Assembly: GCA_963711035.1 (NCBI GenBank)
Contig: CAVQCN010000005.1
Span: forward strand, 248,001-312,000
DNA from: WHTK01 sp963711035
GTDB lineage: Bacteria > Chloroflexota > Dehalococcoidia > DSTF01 > WHTK01
Direction of reading: 5' to 3'
Length of the DNA stretch: 64,000 nt
Program-made: the position numbers and the translations under genes
Part shown: positions 1-8,502 of the stretch, piece after piece
Layout of the letters: each line of letters opens with the position of its first letter
Position numbering within the stretch: the first letter of the stretch is position 1
The notes under the pieces: generated by a model
The model's input: the letters and a program-made list of their open reading frames with translations, nothing else
Told to the model about the DNA's origin: nothing
Databases searched by the model: none

Positions 1-701
1 TGTACGACGGCCTGCCCGACGGCTCCGTCTACGACGAAGAGGCGCCGATCGCGCCCCGCGGCCCATACGCAGAGTCGAAGCGCTTCGGCGAGGAGGCCCT
101 GCTCGGCATGGCAGGCGCCGATTTCGCGCCCGTGATCCTGCGCCAGGGCACCGTCTTCGGCGATAGCCCGCGCATGCGTTTCGACCTCGTCGTGAATACC
201 TTCGTCAAGGACGCCATCACGCAGGGCCGCTTGCTGCTGCACGGTGGTGGCTGGATGTGGCGACCCCTGGTCGAAGTCCAGGACGCCGCCGACGCACAGA
301 TCGCCTGCCTGGAGGCCAACGAAGAGGATGTCTCCGGCCAGATCTTCAACGTGGTGCAGAACAACTACCAGATCCGCGAGCTCGCGATGCTCGTCGCCGG
401 GTCCGTCGGCCTGATCCTCGGCCACGTCAACCTGACCATCGCGCCCGAGCCGCCGCTGGTGCGTAACTACCGCTGCTCCAACGACAAGCTCTTCGAGACG
501 CTCGGCGTCAGACCATCCCGAGGCGTCCTGGAAGCAGTCGACAGCATGGTTGGCCTGTACGGCAAGCTGGATGCGCCGGCCTTCGCCAACCCGCGCTACT
601 ACAACCTCGACTGGATGGTCTTGCTCAACGAAGTCCACGCAGGGCTTCGGCCCTTTGATTATGTCTTGCGGCGGGATGAGCCCGCCCGATGGAGTGAATA
701 A
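1..701 (+). CDS. NAD-dependent epimerase/dehydratase (5' truncated)
   Basis: The open frame enters from the window edge (first full codon at base 3) and ends at TAA 699-701. The visible part begins inside the catalytic region of an extended short-chain dehydrogenase: YAESK (bases 66-80) fits the YxxxK motif. After it come RQGTVFG and a C-terminal substrate-binding region typical of nucleotide-sugar epimerases/dehydratases. The NAD-binding Rossmann motif (GxxGxxG) must lie upstream of the window. The stop is one base from the start of the RmlD-like reductase, so the two are probably co-transcribed and act in deoxysugar or surface-polysaccharide synthesis. The exact substrate cannot be told from this fragment. 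Confidence 0.85.
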   Translation, partial: YDGLPDGSVYDEEAPIAPRGPYAESKRFGEEALLGMAGADFAPVILRQGTVFGDSPRMRFDLVVNTFVKDAITQGRLLLHGGGWMWRPLVEVQDAADAQIACLEANEEDVSGQIFNVVQNNYQIRELAMLVAGSVGLILGHVNLTIAPEPPLVRNYRCSNDKLFETLGVRPSRGVLEAVDSMVGLYGKLDAPAFANPRYYNLDWMVLLNEVHAGLRPFDYVLRRDEPARWSE

Positions 702-702
702 C

Positions 703-1596
703 ATGGCAAGGATTGCTCTCATTGGCAGTAACGGTCAGCTCGGATCGGACATTGTCCGCGCCTGGCCGACCTCTCCCTTCGGACACGGCGGCGACCAGCT
801 GGTCAGCTTGATCCACTCCGACATCGAGGTCACGGACCCCGATAACGTGCGCTCGGTGCTCAGCGGCGTACAGCCGACTCTGGTGATCAACACCGCGGCA
901 TTCCATCGCGTCGACGATTGCGAGAACGAGCCGGACGAAGCGTTCCGCGTCAACGGCCTGGGGACCAAGATACTCGCCGAAGCCTGCCGCGCCCTCGGCG
1001 CTACCCTGGTGCACTTCAGCGCCGACTACGTCTTCGATGGCTCCGCGAAGACGCCTTACAAGGAGACGGATCGCGCCTGGCCGGTAAGCGCTTACGGCAT
1101 CTCGAAGCTGGCCGGCGAACACTTCCTGCGCTACACCCTGCCAGACGAGCACATCATCGTCCGGTCGTCCGGCCTCTACGGCGTCGCCGGCGCCAGCGGC
1201 AAGGGCGGCAACTTCGTCGAGACGATGCTGCGCCAAGCACGCGAAGGCCGCGAGATCACCGTGGTCGACGACCAGGTCACGGCGCCGACCTACACGCTCG
1301 ACCTCGCCGAGACGGTGCTTGAGATCATCGCCGCGGGCGGCCGGGGCACCTACCACGTCACCAACTCGGGCCAGTGCTCCTGGTACGAGTTCGCCCGCGA
1401 GATCTTCGCCTTGCTCGGAAGCGAGCCGCAGCTCTCGCCGATCAGCTCGGCGGAATACGGCACGCCAGCCAAACGGCCCGCCTACTCGGTGCTCGCCAAC
1501 GCGGCGTTGGCCAAGCTAGGCATCGAGCAGCCGCGTCCGTGGCGCGAAGCGCTCTGCGATTACCTGGAGCTGAAAGGCCACCTCAAGGCAGCGTAA
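703..1596 (+). CDS. rfbD: dTDP-4-dehydrorhamnose reductase family protein (RmlD-like)
   Basis: 297 aa from ATG 703, one base after the preceding stop; a longer open frame upstream is overlap with the epimerase. RmlD reduces dTDP-4-dehydro-L-rhamnose to dTDP-L-rhamnose with NAD(P)H. The start GSNGQLGSD carries the Rossmann GxxGxxG. Next come VINTAAFHRVDDCENEP, SADYVFDG and the catalytic YGISK (YxxxK), all in RmlD order, and the length is normal. Because no rmlA/B/C is visible and the partner gene is only a fragment, the substrate could be a different dTDP-sugar. The next gene is on the other strand. Confidence 0.88.
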   Translation: MARIALIGSNGQLGSDIVRAWPTSPFGHGGDQLVSLIHSDIEVTDPDNVRSVLSGVQPTLVINTAAFHRVDDCENEPDEAFRVNGLGTKILAEACRALGATLVHFSADYVFDGSAKTPYKETDRAWPVSAYGISKLAGEHFLRYTLPDEHIIVRSSGLYGVAGASGKGGNFVETMLRQAREGREITVVDDQVTAPTYTLDLAETVLEIIAAGGRGTYHVTNSGQCSWYEFAREIFALLGSEPQLSPISSAEYGTPAKRPAYSVLANAALAKLGIEQPRPWREALCDYLELKGHLKAA

Positions 1597-1663
1597 ACGC
1601 GAGAGAGGGAACTGGACGGCGCCTTCTCGGCTCCCACCCTGTTCCAGGTTCCTTGTTCCTGGC

Positions 1664-2167
1664 TCAGACGCGTCTGATCATGCGGTAGGAGTACTCCTCC
1701 ATCCGCTCCCGCGTGCCGTCGTCGTTGAAGCGCCACCAGGCGTTCACGAAGCCCGGCCCCACGCGCCGGAAACCGAGGCGGTGGTAGAGGCGCCGCGCGC
1801 GGTTGTCCGACCGAACCTCGAGGTAGACGCGCCGCAGTCCGCGCCGCTGCGCTTCCTCCACCACATACGTGACGATGGCGCCGCCGACGCCTCGGCTACG
1901 CACCGCCGGCGCCACCTCCAGTGCGAAGAGATGGAGCGAGCCCGGCCGGGCGTGGCGCTGATTGATGCTCACCGTACCAACCATCTCGCCGTCCACCTCG
2001 GCCACGAGCAGCTCACGGTAGCCGAGCTCCTGCTCCTGCCAACGGTTCTGCAGCTGCGCCTCGCTCGTCTCCACCAGGGCGCGCGCCAGCGGCTCGATCT
2101 CCTCCGGGAGCAGAGCTCGCACCAGCACGCGCTGGCCGGTCAGTGGATCGATGGCGGTCTCCAGCAT
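1664..2167 (-). CDS. GNAT family N-acetyltransferase (RimI-like)
   Basis: 167 aa, starting at ATG 2167 preceded by GAGAG. The frame is open further upstream to 2341, but that part overlaps nadE and has no acetyltransferase character. The acetyl-CoA binding segment reads VAPAVRSRGVGGAIV, matching the R/QxxGxG/A motif A, followed by YLEVRSDNRARRLYHRLGF, the usual motif B of RimI-type enzymes. Substrate unknown; RimI homologues acetylate ribosomal protein N-termini, but many relatives act on small molecules. Divergent from nadE, with about 100 bases between the two starts. Confidence 0.85.
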   Translation of the reverse strand: MLETAIDPLTGQRVLVRALLPEEIEPLARALVETSEAQLQNRWQEQELGYRELLVAEVDGEMVGTVSINQRHARPGSLHLFALEVAPAVRSRGVGGAIVTYVVEEAQRRGLRRVYLEVRSDNRARRLYHRLGFRRVGPGFVNAWWRFNDDGTRERMEEYSYRMIRRV

Positions 2168-2221
2168 CGTTCTCTCGCTTCGAAGCGCCCGTGGGCCATC
2201 ATAGCGCCAGCACGGACGCGA

Positions 2222-2251
2222 TTGACGGGTCCAGAAGAGCCCGCCGATAAT
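2222..2251 (+). promoter_or_regulatory. Putative sigma70 promoter of nadE
   Basis: TTGACG at 2222-2227 and GATAAT at 2246-2251 with an 18-base spacer. Predicted start is about 2258, leaving a very short leader carrying AGGAGA (2258-2263) just before the nadE ATG at 2271. Confidence 0.6.
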
Positions 2252-2270
2252 CAGTTCAGGAGATAGTGTC

Positions 2271-4007
2271 ATGAAAACACTAAGGGTCGCCCTGGCCCAG
2301 ATCAACACCACCGTGGGCGACCTGGCAGGCAACGTCGACAAGGTCGTCGAGTACGGCGAACGCGCTCGTGCTCTCGGCGCCGACGTCGTTGCTTACCCCG
2401 AGTTGACTCTGCCAGGCTACCCGCCCGAAGACCTCCTCCTGCGCCGCTCCTTCATCGAGGACAACATCAAGGCGGTGCACGAGGTCGCTGATCGCCTGCG
2501 CGGTATCACCTCCGTCGTCGGCTTCGTCGACCAGGAGCAGGACGCCTACAACGCCGCGGCGGTCATCCACGAAGGTCAGGTCGTGGGAGTCTTCCACAAG
2601 CAGTACCTGCCCAACTACGGCGTCTTCGACGAGAAGCGCTACTTCCGCGAAGGCGACCGCGCCAAGCTGTTCACCATCGCCGGCGCCCGTGTCGGCGTCA
2701 CGATCTGCGAGGACCTCTGGTACGCCGAGGGCGCCGCGCAGGCCTTGGGGCTGGCGGGTGCCGACGTCGTCATCAACATCAGCGGCTCGCCTTACCACTA
2801 CGGCAAGCGCCACTTCCGCCAGCGCATGTTCGCCACGCGCGCTTCCGACAACGCGGTCATGGTGTGTCACGTCAACCTGGTCGGCGGCCAGGACGAGCTG
2901 CTCTTCGACGGCAATAGCATGGTTTTCGACCAGGACGGCGAGATCATCGCCCGCAGCCCCTCGTTCGACGAGCACCTGCTCGTCGTCGACCTCGACCTCG
3001 ACGCCCTCTACCACGCCCGTCTGCGCGTGCCGATGCGTCGCTATCACGGCCTCGAATCGTACGCACGGCCGGTCGATGAGGTCTTCGTCTCGGACGCACC
3101 GCTGACGCCCGAGAAACCGCCTCTCGCCATCGAGAACGTCCCGGAGCTCGACATCGAAGCCGACATCTACAAGGCGCTGGTCACCGGGACGCGCGATTAC
3201 GTGCACAAGAACGGCTTCGAGACGGTGCTCGTCGGCGTCTCAGGTGGCATCGACTCCGCCCTCGTCGCCACGATCGCGACCGATGCCCTGGGCTCGGAGC
3301 ACGTCGTCACGGTCTCCAACCCCTCGCGCTATTCATCCGAAGGCTCCATCGCCGACGCCCGAAAGCTGACGACGAACCTCGGCGTGAAGCTCATGATCAT
3401 CCCCATCGAGCCCGGGCACGCCGCCTACCTGGAAATGCTCTCCGAGGCGTTCGCCGGGACGACGCCTGGCACGGCGGAGGAAAACGTCCAGTCGCGCATC
3501 CGCGGCAACATCTGGATGGCGCTCTCGAACAAGTTCGGCTGGCAGCCGGTGTTGACCTGCGGAAACAAGAGCGAGATGGCCACCGGCTACGCCACGCTCT
3601 ACGGCGACATGGCCGGCGGCTTCGCCGTCATCAAGGACGTACCCAAGACGATGGTCTATCGCCTGGCGCGATATCGAAACGAGGTGGCGGGCTACGACTT
3701 GATCCCGAACGAAATCCTGGACAAGGCGCCATCGGCGGAGCTGAAACCTGATCAGCGCGACACCGACACGCTGCCTCCCTACGAGATCCTCGACCCCATC
3801 CTCGAAGCGTACGTCGAAGATGACTGCAGCCTGGAGGAGATCGTTGCCATGGGCTATGACGCTGCCGTCGTCAGCCGCATCATGACTCTGGTCGACCGCA
3901 ACGAGTACAAGCGACGCCAGGCGCCGCCCGGCATCAAGATCACGAGCCGCGCCTTTGGACGCGACCGCCGCCTGCCGATCACGAACCGGTACCGCAATCG
4001 CGTCTAG
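2271..4007 (+). CDS. nadE: Glutamine-dependent NAD+ synthetase
   Basis: 578 aa, ATG preceded by AGGAGA. Catalyses the last step of NAD synthesis: deamido-NAD + ATP + glutamine to NAD. Residues 1 to about 270 are a nitrilase-type glutaminase with the Glu-Lys-Cys triad visible as E44 (YPELTLPGY), K110 (FHKQYLPNYG) and C146 (GVTICEDLW). Residues about 295-578 are the synthetase, with the ATP pyrophosphatase P-loop SGGIDS at 324-329 and GNKSEMATGY further on. The protein therefore makes its own ammonia from glutamine. Length and domain order are as in other two-domain NadE proteins. Cytosolic. It is preceded by its own promoter and not obviously in an operon with what follows. Confidence 0.96.
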   Translation: MKTLRVALAQINTTVGDLAGNVDKVVEYGERARALGADVVAYPELTLPGYPPEDLLLRRSFIEDNIKAVHEVADRLRGITSVVGFVDQEQDAYNAAAVIHEGQVVGVFHKQYLPNYGVFDEKRYFREGDRAKLFTIAGARVGVTICEDLWYAEGAAQALGLAGADVVINISGSPYHYGKRHFRQRMFATRASDNAVMVCHVNLVGGQDELLFDGNSMVFDQDGEIIARSPSFDEHLLVVDLDLDALYHARLRVPMRRYHGLESYARPVDEVFVSDAPLTPEKPPLAIENVPELDIEADIYKALVTGTRDYVHKNGFETVLVGVSGGIDSALVATIATDALGSEHVVTVSNPSRYSSEGSIADARKLTTNLGVKLMIIPIEPGHAAYLEMLSEAFAGTTPGTAEENVQSRIRGNIWMALSNKFGWQPVLTCGNKSEMATGYATLYGDMAGGFAVIKDVPKTMVYRLARYRNEVAGYDLIPNEILDKAPSAELKPDQRDTDTLPPYEILDPILEAYVEDDCSLEEIVAMGYDAAVVSRIMTLVDRNEYKRRQAPPGIKITSRAFGRDRRLPITNRYRNRV

Positions 4008-4325
4008 GGCCACGAGCGTGGCAGCAAACTGCGCGAGAGGCTGCCCCGAATCAGGGCACGTCCTGGCAGACCGCCTACAAGTGTCTACGAGATCCGCAGG
4101 CATGAGACCGGCGTGATCCTCCAGCGCAGCGAACAGCGGACCCAGACTCGACGGGGCCGTTCTTCCCTTGACTCAAGCCTGCCTCAGCCATAGGCTGCAA
4201 TTGAGCCTTGTGTCACGATCGGGGGCAGACACGGCGCCGCGAGGCATCGAGCAAGGTTCGAGAAAAGGCCGCTTAGCATCGATGACGACAGGCTTTCTCC
4301 AGCGACACTGGGCGCTGCGTTCTCA
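4008..4325 (+). other. Intergenic region between nadE and ctaA
   Basis: About 320 bases with no convincing coding frame. The only signal seen is a promoter-like element at 4168-4196, which would leave a leader of roughly 120 bases before ctaA. No terminator with a clear T-run was found after nadE. Confidence 0.5.
4168..4196 (+). promoter_or_regulatory. Putative promoter of the ctaA-ctaB operon
   Basis: TTGACT (4168-4173), 17-base spacer, TAGGCT (4191-4196). The -35 is good and the -10 is imperfect. It is the only such pair in the gap before ctaA. Confidence 0.4.
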
Positions 4326-5267
4326 ATGACTGGCTTTCAGCGCCTCTGCCTGATCACCTGCGTGGTGGTCTTTGTCCTGATCATCATCGGCGGCACCGTC
4401 CGGGCGACCGGCTCCGGCCTCGGCTGCCCCGACTGGCCCACCTGCCACGGCAACCTCATCCCTGACGGCAACAAGCACACCATTATCGAGTATTCGCACC
4501 GCCTGACGGCGTCGATCGCCGGTTTTCTGGTGCTGGCAATGGCCATCGTGGCGCTGAAGTCGTACCGGCGCGTACCGGCCATCCTTTACCCCGTGCTCGC
4601 GGCTTTCGGGCTTATCCTTTTCCAGGCCGCCCTCGGCGGCGCCGTTGTCGTCAATGACCTGCCGCCCGAGATCGTCACGGTGCACCTCGGCACGGCGCTG
4701 ACCATCCTCTTCATCCTCGTCCTGATCACCGTGACAACCTTCGCCGTACGTCAGCCGCTGACGAGCATCACGGTGAGCCGTAACTACAAGCGACTCGCCG
4801 CTGCCGGCATCGTCATCACCTTTCTGCTCATGCTGATCGGCGCCTACATCGCCGGCGCAGGCTACGGTCTGGCCTGCAGCGGTTGGCCGGAGTGTAACGG
4901 CCAGCTCATCCCGACCGCCCACGCCGCGTCAGTCCAGATCGAGTTCCTGCACCGCGTCGTGGCGCTGCTTCTGGGCATCGTCCTGCTTGCCTTGCTGGCG
5001 CAGGGCTGGCGGGAGCGTGGCGCCGCTCCTTTCGCCTTCGTCATGGCGACGGCGGCATTCGCGCTCTATATCGTGCAGGCGCTGATCGGCGCCTCGAACG
5101 TCTGGACCCAGCTCTCCGATGAAGCGTCCATCGGCCATCTGGCCTGCGGTACGCTACTCTGGCTGGTACTGGGCATGCTGAACATCCGCGTGTACGCGCT
5201 CTATGACCTCCTGCAACACTCGAGTCCCACGACGGTGCAGGGCAGGCTGGCGAAGGTGTCCCGATGA
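4326..5267 (+). CDS. ctaA: Heme A synthase
   Basis: 313 aa integral membrane protein with about eight hydrophobic helices, converting heme O to heme A for aa3-type cytochrome oxidase. The fold's internal duplication is visible: each half has a Cys pair (C34/C40 in GCPDWPTCHG; C184/C190 in ACSGWPECNG) and two histidines placed as heme ligands (H58 EYSHR and H120; H209 EFLHR and H271). The Cys pairs are typical of the bacterial and archaeal CtaA branch. The ATG has a poor ribosome site but the protein begins right at the first helix, as usual. Its stop overlaps the ctaB start by four bases (ATGA), so translation is probably coupled. Confidence 0.96.
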   Translation: MTGFQRLCLITCVVVFVLIIIGGTVRATGSGLGCPDWPTCHGNLIPDGNKHTIIEYSHRLTASIAGFLVLAMAIVALKSYRRVPAILYPVLAAFGLILFQAALGGAVVVNDLPPEIVTVHLGTALTILFILVLITVTTFAVRQPLTSITVSRNYKRLAAAGIVITFLLMLIGAYIAGAGYGLACSGWPECNGQLIPTAHAASVQIEFLHRVVALLLGIVLLALLAQGWRERGAAPFAFVMATAAFALYIVQALIGASNVWTQLSDEASIGHLACGTLLWLVLGMLNIRVYALYDLLQHSSPTTVQGRLAKVSR

Positions 5268-6184
5268 CCGCTCCCGCGCGCACCCTGACCGCCCCCGCTG
5301 CACGGCAACTGGCCGGCTGGCGTGAGACGATCTGGGCGTACATCTCTCTCACGAAGCCGCGCATCATCGAGCTGCTGCTGGTCACGACCTTCCCGGCGAT
5401 GGTCGTGGCGGCGGACGGTATCCCCAACCTCTGGCTCGTGCTCGCGACACTTATCGGCGGCTCGCTGGCCGCGGGCGGCGCCAACACGATCAACTGCTTC
5501 GTCGACCGTGACATCGACGCAATCATGAGCCGCACCCAGAAGCGTCCGATTCCGGCCGGCACGGTCCCGCCGGAACGTGCCCTGGCCTTCGGCATCGCCC
5601 TGACCATAGTGTCGTTTGTGTTCCTGACCGTGGTCGTGAACCTGCTGACGGCGGGCCTGGCCCTCACCGCCAACCTGTTCTACGTCTTCGTCTACACGAT
5701 TTGGCTCAAGCGCTCCACGGTGGAGAACATCGTCATCGGCGGTGCTGCTGGCGCCATCCCCCCGCTGTGCGGTTGGGCGGCGGTCAACAACGACATCACG
5801 GCGGCGCCTCTTATCATGTTCGCGATCGTCTTCCTGTGGACGCCGCCCCACTTCTGGGCGCTGGCAATCGGCTACTCAAACGACTACGAGAGCGCCGGCG
5901 TGCCGATGCTGCCTGTCATGCAGGGCGCTACGGAGGCGCGCCGCCGCAGCCTTGTCTATGCCATCGTGACGGCCGCAACGTCCCTGACGCTGTACCTTAC
6001 GGGCGACGTCGGCTGGGTCTACCTGGCGTGCGCAACCGTCTTCGGTCTATCGTTCGTGTGGCTGGCGTGGCGTCAGCTGCAGCAGGCGACAACAAGAGCC
6101 GCCATGGCCCTGTTCAGGTATTCGATCAGCTACTTGGGTCTGATCTTCGTAGCAATGGTCGTCGACCGGTTGGTTTCTGCGTAA
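5264..6184 (+). CDS. ctaB: Protoheme IX farnesyltransferase (heme O synthase)
   Basis: 306 aa polytopic membrane prenyltransferase of the UbiA superfamily, adding a farnesyl group to protoheme to make heme O, the substrate of CtaA. The prenyl-diphosphate Mg-binding motif is visible as NCFVDRDIDAIMSRT (NxxxDxxxD), and the second conserved loop as SNDYESAGVPMLPV. Start ATG overlaps the ctaA stop. Length is as expected. Together with ctaA this indicates an aa3- or ba3-type terminal oxidase elsewhere in the genome, since no oxidase subunit lies in this window. Confidence 0.96.
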   Translation: MTAPARTLTAPAARQLAGWRETIWAYISLTKPRIIELLLVTTFPAMVVAADGIPNLWLVLATLIGGSLAAGGANTINCFVDRDIDAIMSRTQKRPIPAGTVPPERALAFGIALTIVSFVFLTVVVNLLTAGLALTANLFYVFVYTIWLKRSTVENIVIGGAAGAIPPLCGWAAVNNDITAAPLIMFAIVFLWTPPHFWALAIGYSNDYESAGVPMLPVMQGATEARRRSLVYAIVTAATSLTLYLTGDVGWVYLACATVFGLSFVWLAWRQLQQATTRAAMALFRYSISYLGLIFVAMVVDRLVSA

Positions 6185-6201
6185 GAGGAGGAGACTGCTT
6201 A

Positions 6202-6645
6202 ATGCCCCTGGGACGTAACTTCAAGCTCGGCACGTTGATGTTCGTCGTGGCGTTCGCCGTCTCGGCAGTGGCTCTGTACGGCGGCGCTCAGCTGGTCAAG
6301 GTGGAGAAGCCTGCGCCCGTCGCTGCCGCCAGCACCGGCCCGGCGCCCACCGGGCCCGTCACGGTCGACGTTACCGCCAAGAACATCCACTTCAACGTGA
6401 GTGAGATCGACGCGGCGGCCGGCCAGCAGGTCACGATCAACTTCGACAACCAGGACGCCGGCGTGCCGCACAACGTGTCGTTCTACACGAACAAGAGCGC
6501 GTCGCAGGCCATCTACACGGGCGAGATCATTACCGGCCCGACGACCAACACGGAGCAGTTCACCGCTCCGAGTGCGCCCGGCACCTACTTCTTCCGCTGC
6601 GACGTCCACCCGGACCAGATGTACGGTACCTTCATCGTCAAATAG
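6202..6645 (+). CDS. Membrane-anchored cupredoxin (blue copper protein)
   Basis: 147 aa from ATG 6202, preceded by AGGAGGAG at 6185-6192. Residues about 10-30 form one hydrophobic segment (signal anchor), followed by an Ala/Pro-rich linker and a plastocyanin-like domain. The type 1 copper ligands are all seen: H90 (VPHNVSF), C133, H136 and M140 (FRCDVHPDQMYG). It lies 17 bases after ctaB in the same direction, so it is likely an electron carrier to, or copper donor for, the heme-copper oxidase whose heme is made by ctaA/ctaB. The role is inferred from position; the copper site is read directly. Confidence 0.9.
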   Translation: MPLGRNFKLGTLMFVVAFAVSAVALYGGAQLVKVEKPAPVAAASTGPAPTGPVTVDVTAKNIHFNVSEIDAAAGQQVTINFDNQDAGVPHNVSFYTNKSASQAIYTGEIITGPTTNTEQFTAPSAPGTYFFRCDVHPDQMYGTFIVK

Positions 6646-6725
6646 CCATTAGCGTGGCGGCAAACTGCGCGGATCGTGCGTTGCGTTGAGATCGGCACAT
6701 GCATCAAGCCAACGATAACCCGGCG

Positions 6726-6748
6726 AGGCAGCCTCCATCAGGCTGCCT
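6726..6748. terminator. 9-bp perfect hairpin at the end of the zinc-ribbon gene
   Basis: AGGCAGCCT (6726-6734), 5-base loop, AGGCTGCCT (6740-6748). It spans the stop codon of the leftward zinc-ribbon gene and lies between convergent genes. There is no T-run on either strand, so termination is only a guess. Confidence 0.35.
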
Positions 6749-7028
6749 GGTTCGTACCATCCTCCCGGCCGCTTCGCAGCGTTCGGGCAAGGGCCGCTTC
6801 GGTTTGGGCCATGGGTGGCGCTTCCTCCAGGAAGACAGGGCCATGGCAGCGCTCGCAACGCAAACGCGTGCCTGTCTTCACTTCGACGCCGCGATAGCCG
6901 GGCCTGGGCACGAAATTCGCAGCTGTGATCCTGGCTCCGCGCGGTCCGACGATCTGGCCGCTGACGTGGCCGCAGTAGTAGCACTTCACGTCAGCAACAA
7001 AGGCCTTGCCGAGATTGATTGACGGCAT
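6738..7028 (-). CDS. Small zinc-ribbon protein
   Basis: 96 aa from ATG 7028, chosen over the longer frame (to 7103) because GGAGGA sits just upstream of it. Two CxxC knuckles are present, KCYYCGH near the N-terminus and RCERCHGP in the second half, which together could bind one zinc. Between them lies a basic stretch with several Gly and Arg. The C-terminal third is Ala/Glu-rich. No catalytic motif is visible and the family is not recognised. It may bind nucleic acid or protein. It is convergent with the cupredoxin gene and divergent from citrate synthase. Confidence 0.65.
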   Translation of the reverse strand: MPSINLGKAFVADVKCYYCGHVSGQIVGPRGARITAANFVPRPGYRGVEVKTGTRLRCERCHGPVFLEEAPPMAQTEAALARTLRSGREDGTNQAA

Positions 7029-7238
7029 CGCTATCCTCCGCGATTGAGTATCAGAAAAAGTGTCGGCCGCAATTTCGTCAAGAAGAGGGCAATCGCCTAG
7101 CACATTGCGCCTATGCGACCAAAATCAGGGAACCCCCTAGGGGTTTGCCACAATTGATTAGCGCTCTAGTACAGCAAGGCCCACAATGCTACACTCAGAA
7201 ATGGCTCCGGGGATTTGGGGCTCTCCGCCGTGTTTTCT

Positions 7239-7269
7239 ACCCTGGGCAAGCCAGGGTCTTTTATTGTTT
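7239..7269 (+). promoter_or_regulatory. Terminator-like hairpin in the citrate synthase leader
   Basis: ACCCTGG (7239-7245), loop GCAAG, CCAGGGT (7251-7257), then a T-rich run to 7269. It points along gltA and ends about 16 bases before the GGAGGA site, so readthrough would be needed to express the gene from any promoter upstream. A second small hairpin (AACCCC/GGGGTT, 7132-7146) lies further upstream. Confidence 0.55.
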
Positions 7270-7295
7270 CGAGCGATTGCGATTGGAGGACATCT

Positions 7296-8426
7296 ATGGC
7301 AGAAGTAACCCTAGCGCGCGGACTCAAGGACGTATACCTCGATACGACTGAGTCGAGCTACATAGATGGGGAGGCAGGCGTCCTCCTTTATCGCGGCTAC
7401 AACATTCACGACCTCGCAGCCAAGTCCAGTTTCGAAGAAGTCTCCTACCTGCTCCTGCATGGAGCGCTCCCCAAACAAGCCGAGTTCGACGCGTTCAAGA
7501 AGCGCCTCATCGCCAACCGGGCCCTGCCCGCTCAGGTGATCGAGGTCATCCGCCTCGTCAAGAATGCGCATCCCATGGATGTCCTGCGCACGGCCATCTC
7601 CGCCGTCGCCGCCTTCGACCCGGATGTGGCCGACAACTCCATGGACGCCAACAAGCGCAAGGCCGAGCGTCTCACCGCCGTGTTCCCGACCGTGGTTGCA
7701 GCACACCACCGCATCCGTCACGGTCAGGACCCCGTTGCGCCGCGCGAGGACCTCGGCCACGCCGCCAACTTCCTCTACATGCTGACCGGTCAGGAGCCCG
7801 ACGCCGACGCTGTCGCCGCCATGGACCTCGACTTCCTGCTGCACGCCGAGCACGGCGCCAACGCTTCCGCCTTCGCGGCTCGCGTCACGACGTCGACCCT
7901 CAGCGACCTGCACTCTGCCGTCGTCACGGCCATCGGCACCCTCAAGGGTCCGCTGCATGGCGGCGCCGCCGAGGCTGTGCAGAAGATGACGGACGAGATC
8001 GGCAGCCCCGATCGGGCGCAGGCCTACCTCCGCGCTCGCCTGGACCGGGGCGACAAGGTGATGGGCTTCGGTCACCGCGTCTACCGCGCCGAAGACCCGC
8101 GCGCTCGCCACATGCGCGACCGCTCCAAGACTCTGGGCGCCAAGCTGGGCCACGAAGAGTGGTACCAGATCCTGCAGCAGGTAGAGCACGACATGGCGCC
8201 GTACCAGTCGCGTGGCATCTTCGTCAACGTCGACTTCTTCGCCGGCTCCGTCTATTCCCTGCTCAACCTGCCGGAGGACATCTTCGTACCGCTGTTCGCC
8301 ATCGGCCGCATCCCCGGCTGGTGCACCGAGATCTTCGAGCAGTACGAAAACAATATGCTGATCCGGCCGCTGCTGGAGTACACCGGGCCGATGAACCTGG
8401 AGTACGTGCCGATCGAGCGGCGCTAA
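7296..8426 (+). CDS. gltA: Citrate synthase
   Basis: 376 aa from ATG 7296, chosen because GGAGGA (7285-7290) precedes it and homologues start here; the frame is open to 7215. Condenses oxaloacetate with acetyl-CoA in the TCA cycle. The catalytic residues are seen as H221 (GPLHGGAAEAV), H260 (GFGHRVYR) and D313 (NVDFFAG), with HAEHGANAS around H186. The short length fits the type II/methylcitrate-like branch common in Gram-positive bacteria and archaea, so activity with propionyl-CoA cannot be excluded. Monocistronic, between a leader hairpin and a strong terminator. Confidence 0.93.
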   Translation: MAEVTLARGLKDVYLDTTESSYIDGEAGVLLYRGYNIHDLAAKSSFEEVSYLLLHGALPKQAEFDAFKKRLIANRALPAQVIEVIRLVKNAHPMDVLRTAISAVAAFDPDVADNSMDANKRKAERLTAVFPTVVAAHHRIRHGQDPVAPREDLGHAANFLYMLTGQEPDADAVAAMDLDFLLHAEHGANASAFAARVTTSTLSDLHSAVVTAIGTLKGPLHGGAAEAVQKMTDEIGSPDRAQAYLRARLDRGDKVMGFGHRVYRAEDPRARHMRDRSKTLGAKLGHEEWYQILQQVEHDMAPYQSRGIFVNVDFFAGSVYSLLNLPEDIFVPLFAIGRIPGWCTEIFEQYENNMLIRPLLEYTGPMNLEYVPIERR

Positions 8427-8449
8427 CCAGCGCTTCGTCGGAAGAACGA

Positions 8450-8484
8450 ACGAGGGGGGAGCCAAAGGCTCCCCCCTCGTTTTT
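8450..8484 (+). terminator. Strong intrinsic terminator after gltA
   Basis: 14-bp perfect stem (8450-8463 with 8467-8480), loop AAA, followed by a T-run. It lies between gltA and the convergent greA-like gene and may serve both. Confidence 0.9.
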
Positions 8485-8502
8485 CCCGTCTCGAAGGCGC
8501 TT

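Noticed and set aside
7104..7260. Known riboswitch class before gltA
   Set aside because: I could not fit any known aptamer consensus by eye; only the terminator-like hairpin is supported.
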